Of a DNA stretch of 6,051 nt, positions 5,189-6,051 are shown piece by piece. The notes under the pieces were generated by a model that did no database searches, was not told the DNA's origin, and worked only from the letters and a program-made list of their open reading frames with translations. The stretch covers positions 1 to 6,051 of the forward strand of contig JAMCTB010000208.1 in the NCBI GenBank assembly GCA_023380955.1, read 5' to 3'. The stretch comes from Chloroflexota bacterium. GTDB lineage: Bacteria; Chloroflexota; UBA6077. Position 1 is the stretch's first letter. Each line of letters opens with the position of its first letter. The position numbers and the translations under genes were made by a program.

Positions 5189-5857
5189 ATGGCTTATCTT
5201 GATAAATTGCTCGGCGAGGGCGAACGGCCGGTGTTCGCCACCCAACAGCACTGGATCGCCTTCCTGGGCCGCAACCTGTCGCTGGTTCTGCTGCTCATCG
5301 CGGCCATCGCGGCGGCGGTCGCCTTCGATGTGTACGCCGTCCCGCAGGTTGCCGGGCTGTCGAGCGAGCAGCAATGGATCGTCCGCGTCATCGCGGTAAT
5401 TGTGCTCGTGCTGTATCCCGCGGTCCGCTTCTTGCTGCACTACTATCAATGGCGGGCGGAGCAGTACGTGATAACTAACCTGCGGGTCATTCAGCTCTCC
5501 GGCATTTTCGAAAAAAACGTCATCGATTCCTCGCTGGAAAAGGTGAACGATGTGATGATGCACCAGAGCCTGATCGGCCGGTGGCTGAACTACGGCGACG
5601 TGGAGATACTCACGGCCAGCGAGATAGGGGTGAACAGGTTCGTGCGTGTGGCGCGGCCGTTAGCATTCAAGACCGCTATGCTGAACGCCAAGCAGGAGCT
5701 GGAGCGCGGCCTGCCGGGCGCGCCGGCACGGGGAGCCAGCCAAACGGCGGTGGAGGTGCCCGACCTGATCGCTCGCTACGCAGCCTTGCGGGACCAGGGC
5801 ATTCTCACTGAAGAGGAATTCCAGGCCAAGAAGAAGGACCTGTTGGCCCAGCGGTAG
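5189..5857 (+). CDS. Two-TM membrane protein with bacterial PH domain and C-terminal SHOCT motif
   Basis: This 222-residue protein has an N-terminal cytoplasmic stretch and two membrane segments (about residues 29-50 and 63-84). A bacterial pleckstrin-homology-like domain of the DUF304/bPH2 type follows (about 88-160): QYVITNLRVIQLSGIF (92-107) is the typical YxiTnxRvi..xGif opening, and EKVNDVMMHQSLIGRWLNYG (117-136) is the typical helix and turn. A linker rich in Gly, Ala and Pro (173-188) leads to a SHOCT motif (about 190-219: DLIARYAALRDQGILTEEEF), a short helical oligomerisation element often found at protein ends. The function is unknown; relatives are membrane-associated and poorly characterised. 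The frame is open back to 4940, but ATG 5189 is preferred because GAGAGGTG (5177-5184) lies 4 nt upstream and the conserved protein begins here. The upstream extension is Pro/Ser/Cys-rich and its ATG sits at the predicted start of another promoter. A small membrane ORF follows 20 bp downstream. Confidence 0.88.
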   Translation: MAYLDKLLGEGERPVFATQQHWIAFLGRNLSLVLLLIAAIAAAVAFDVYAVPQVAGLSSEQQWIVRVIAVIVLVLYPAVRFLLHYYQWRAEQYVITNLRVIQLSGIFEKNVIDSSLEKVNDVMMHQSLIGRWLNYGDVEILTASEIGVNRFVRVARPLAFKTAMLNAKQELERGLPGAPARGASQTAVEVPDLIARYAALRDQGILTEEEFQAKKKDLLAQR

Positions 5858-5863
5858 CTGCCC

Positions 5864-5872
5864 AAAGGAGGT
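5864..5872 (+). promoter_or_regulatory. Perfect Shine-Dalgarno ahead of the small membrane ORF
   Basis: AAAGGAGGT is fully complementary to the 16S rRNA 3' end and lies 5 nt before the ATG at 5878. It is the strongest ribosome-binding site in the window, yet the ORF it serves meets TGA after 12 codons. This strongly supports 5878 as an authentic (or ancestral) start. Confidence 0.75.
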
Positions 5873-5877
5873 CGGCA

Positions 5878-6051
5878 ATGTGGGTGTTGAAAAGTCTGAT
5901 ACCGGGGATTCTGTGAGGGGCCGCCATCTACGCCGGAGGCGTAGCCGTGAGCGCCTGGCTGTGGCCGTTCGACACCGCCATCGCGCTGGTGGCGGGTGTG
6001 GTGATCGGACTGGGCGTGGTCATCAGCAACACTATGGCGACGCGGCCGAAG
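5878..6051 (+). CDS. Small two-TM membrane protein, frame interrupted by TGA at codon 13; runs off window end
   Basis: I do not recognise a family. The frame from ATG 5878 reads MWVLKSLIPGIL and then TGA (5914-5916). The same frame continues without another stop to the window end. Its continuation GAAIYAGGVAVSAWLW joins the first segment into one plausible membrane helix, and TAIALVAGVVIGLGVVIS (33-50) makes a second. The other plus-strand frame across this stretch is arginine-rich, as expected of a wrong frame. Three readings are possible: a nonsense mutation or base-call error (TGG to TGA would restore Trp); a 12-residue leader peptide; or a shorter intact gene starting at GTG 5947, which has its own GGAGG at 5935-5939, 7 nt upstream. 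TGA is a normal stop elsewhere in this window (holA, lexA), so a code change is unlikely. It is probably co-transcribed with the PH-domain gene. Confidence 0.55.

Noticed and set aside
5914..5916. TGA reassigned to Trp or Gly in this organism
   Set aside because: holA and lexA end at TGA at the expected protein length, and every other gene uses TGG for Trp with no internal TGA, so the standard code applies.

Overview
This 6.05 kb window is GC-rich bacterial chromosome with tightly packed housekeeping genes. The most likely source is a member of the Chloroflexota, possibly Dehalococcoidia-like. That placement is inference. It rests on the LexA recognition-helix region (SSTSVVDFHLRALE, then SRGIEVL), which resembles Chloroflexota LexA as I remember it, and on a GAAC-N4-GTTC SOS box of the Gram-positive type in front of lexA. 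Translation looks standard: holA and lexA both end at TGA, while E1-alpha, E1-beta and the PH-domain gene end at TAG and the VOC gene at TAA.

Layout. Positions 1-233 are a 5' flank with a good sigma-70-type promoter (TTGACG, 17 bp, TATCAT). It drives a two-gene unit encoding the alpha (234-1241) and beta (1277-2254) subunits of a thiamine-diphosphate-dependent 2-oxoacid or acetoin dehydrogenase E1. No E2 or E3 gene follows. Instead there is a 365-bp non-coding gap with a weak terminator-like hairpin and two strong tandem hairpins. Next comes a probable two-gene unit: a methylmalonyl-CoA-epimerase-like VOC protein (2620-3033) and the DNA polymerase III delta subunit holA (TTG start, 3063-4112).

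holA runs head-on into lexA (4076-4720, minus strand), and their 3' ends overlap by 37 bp. The lexA promoter is very clear: TTGACT, 17 bp, TACAAT, with an exact SOS box just downstream at the expected transcription start, which predicts LexA autorepression. The 468-bp divergent region between lexA and the next gene is visibly more AT-rich in its first half and holds several promoter-like elements. These include an extended -10 (TGCTATAAT) about 65 bp ahead of a two-TM membrane protein with a bacterial PH domain and a C-terminal SHOCT motif (5189-5857). A small two-TM membrane ORF follows with a perfect Shine-Dalgarno. Its frame is broken by a TGA at codon 12 and it runs off the window end.

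How the genes work together: the E1 pair serves central carbon metabolism, VOC may serve propionyl/methylmalonyl-CoA metabolism, and holA and lexA serve replication and the DNA damage response. The PH/SHOCT protein and its small neighbour are likely an uncharacterised membrane pair. I see no mobile element, CRISPR array or RNA gene. The most informative signals are the lexA operator/promoter architecture, the interrupted small membrane ORF, and the hairpin-rich gap.
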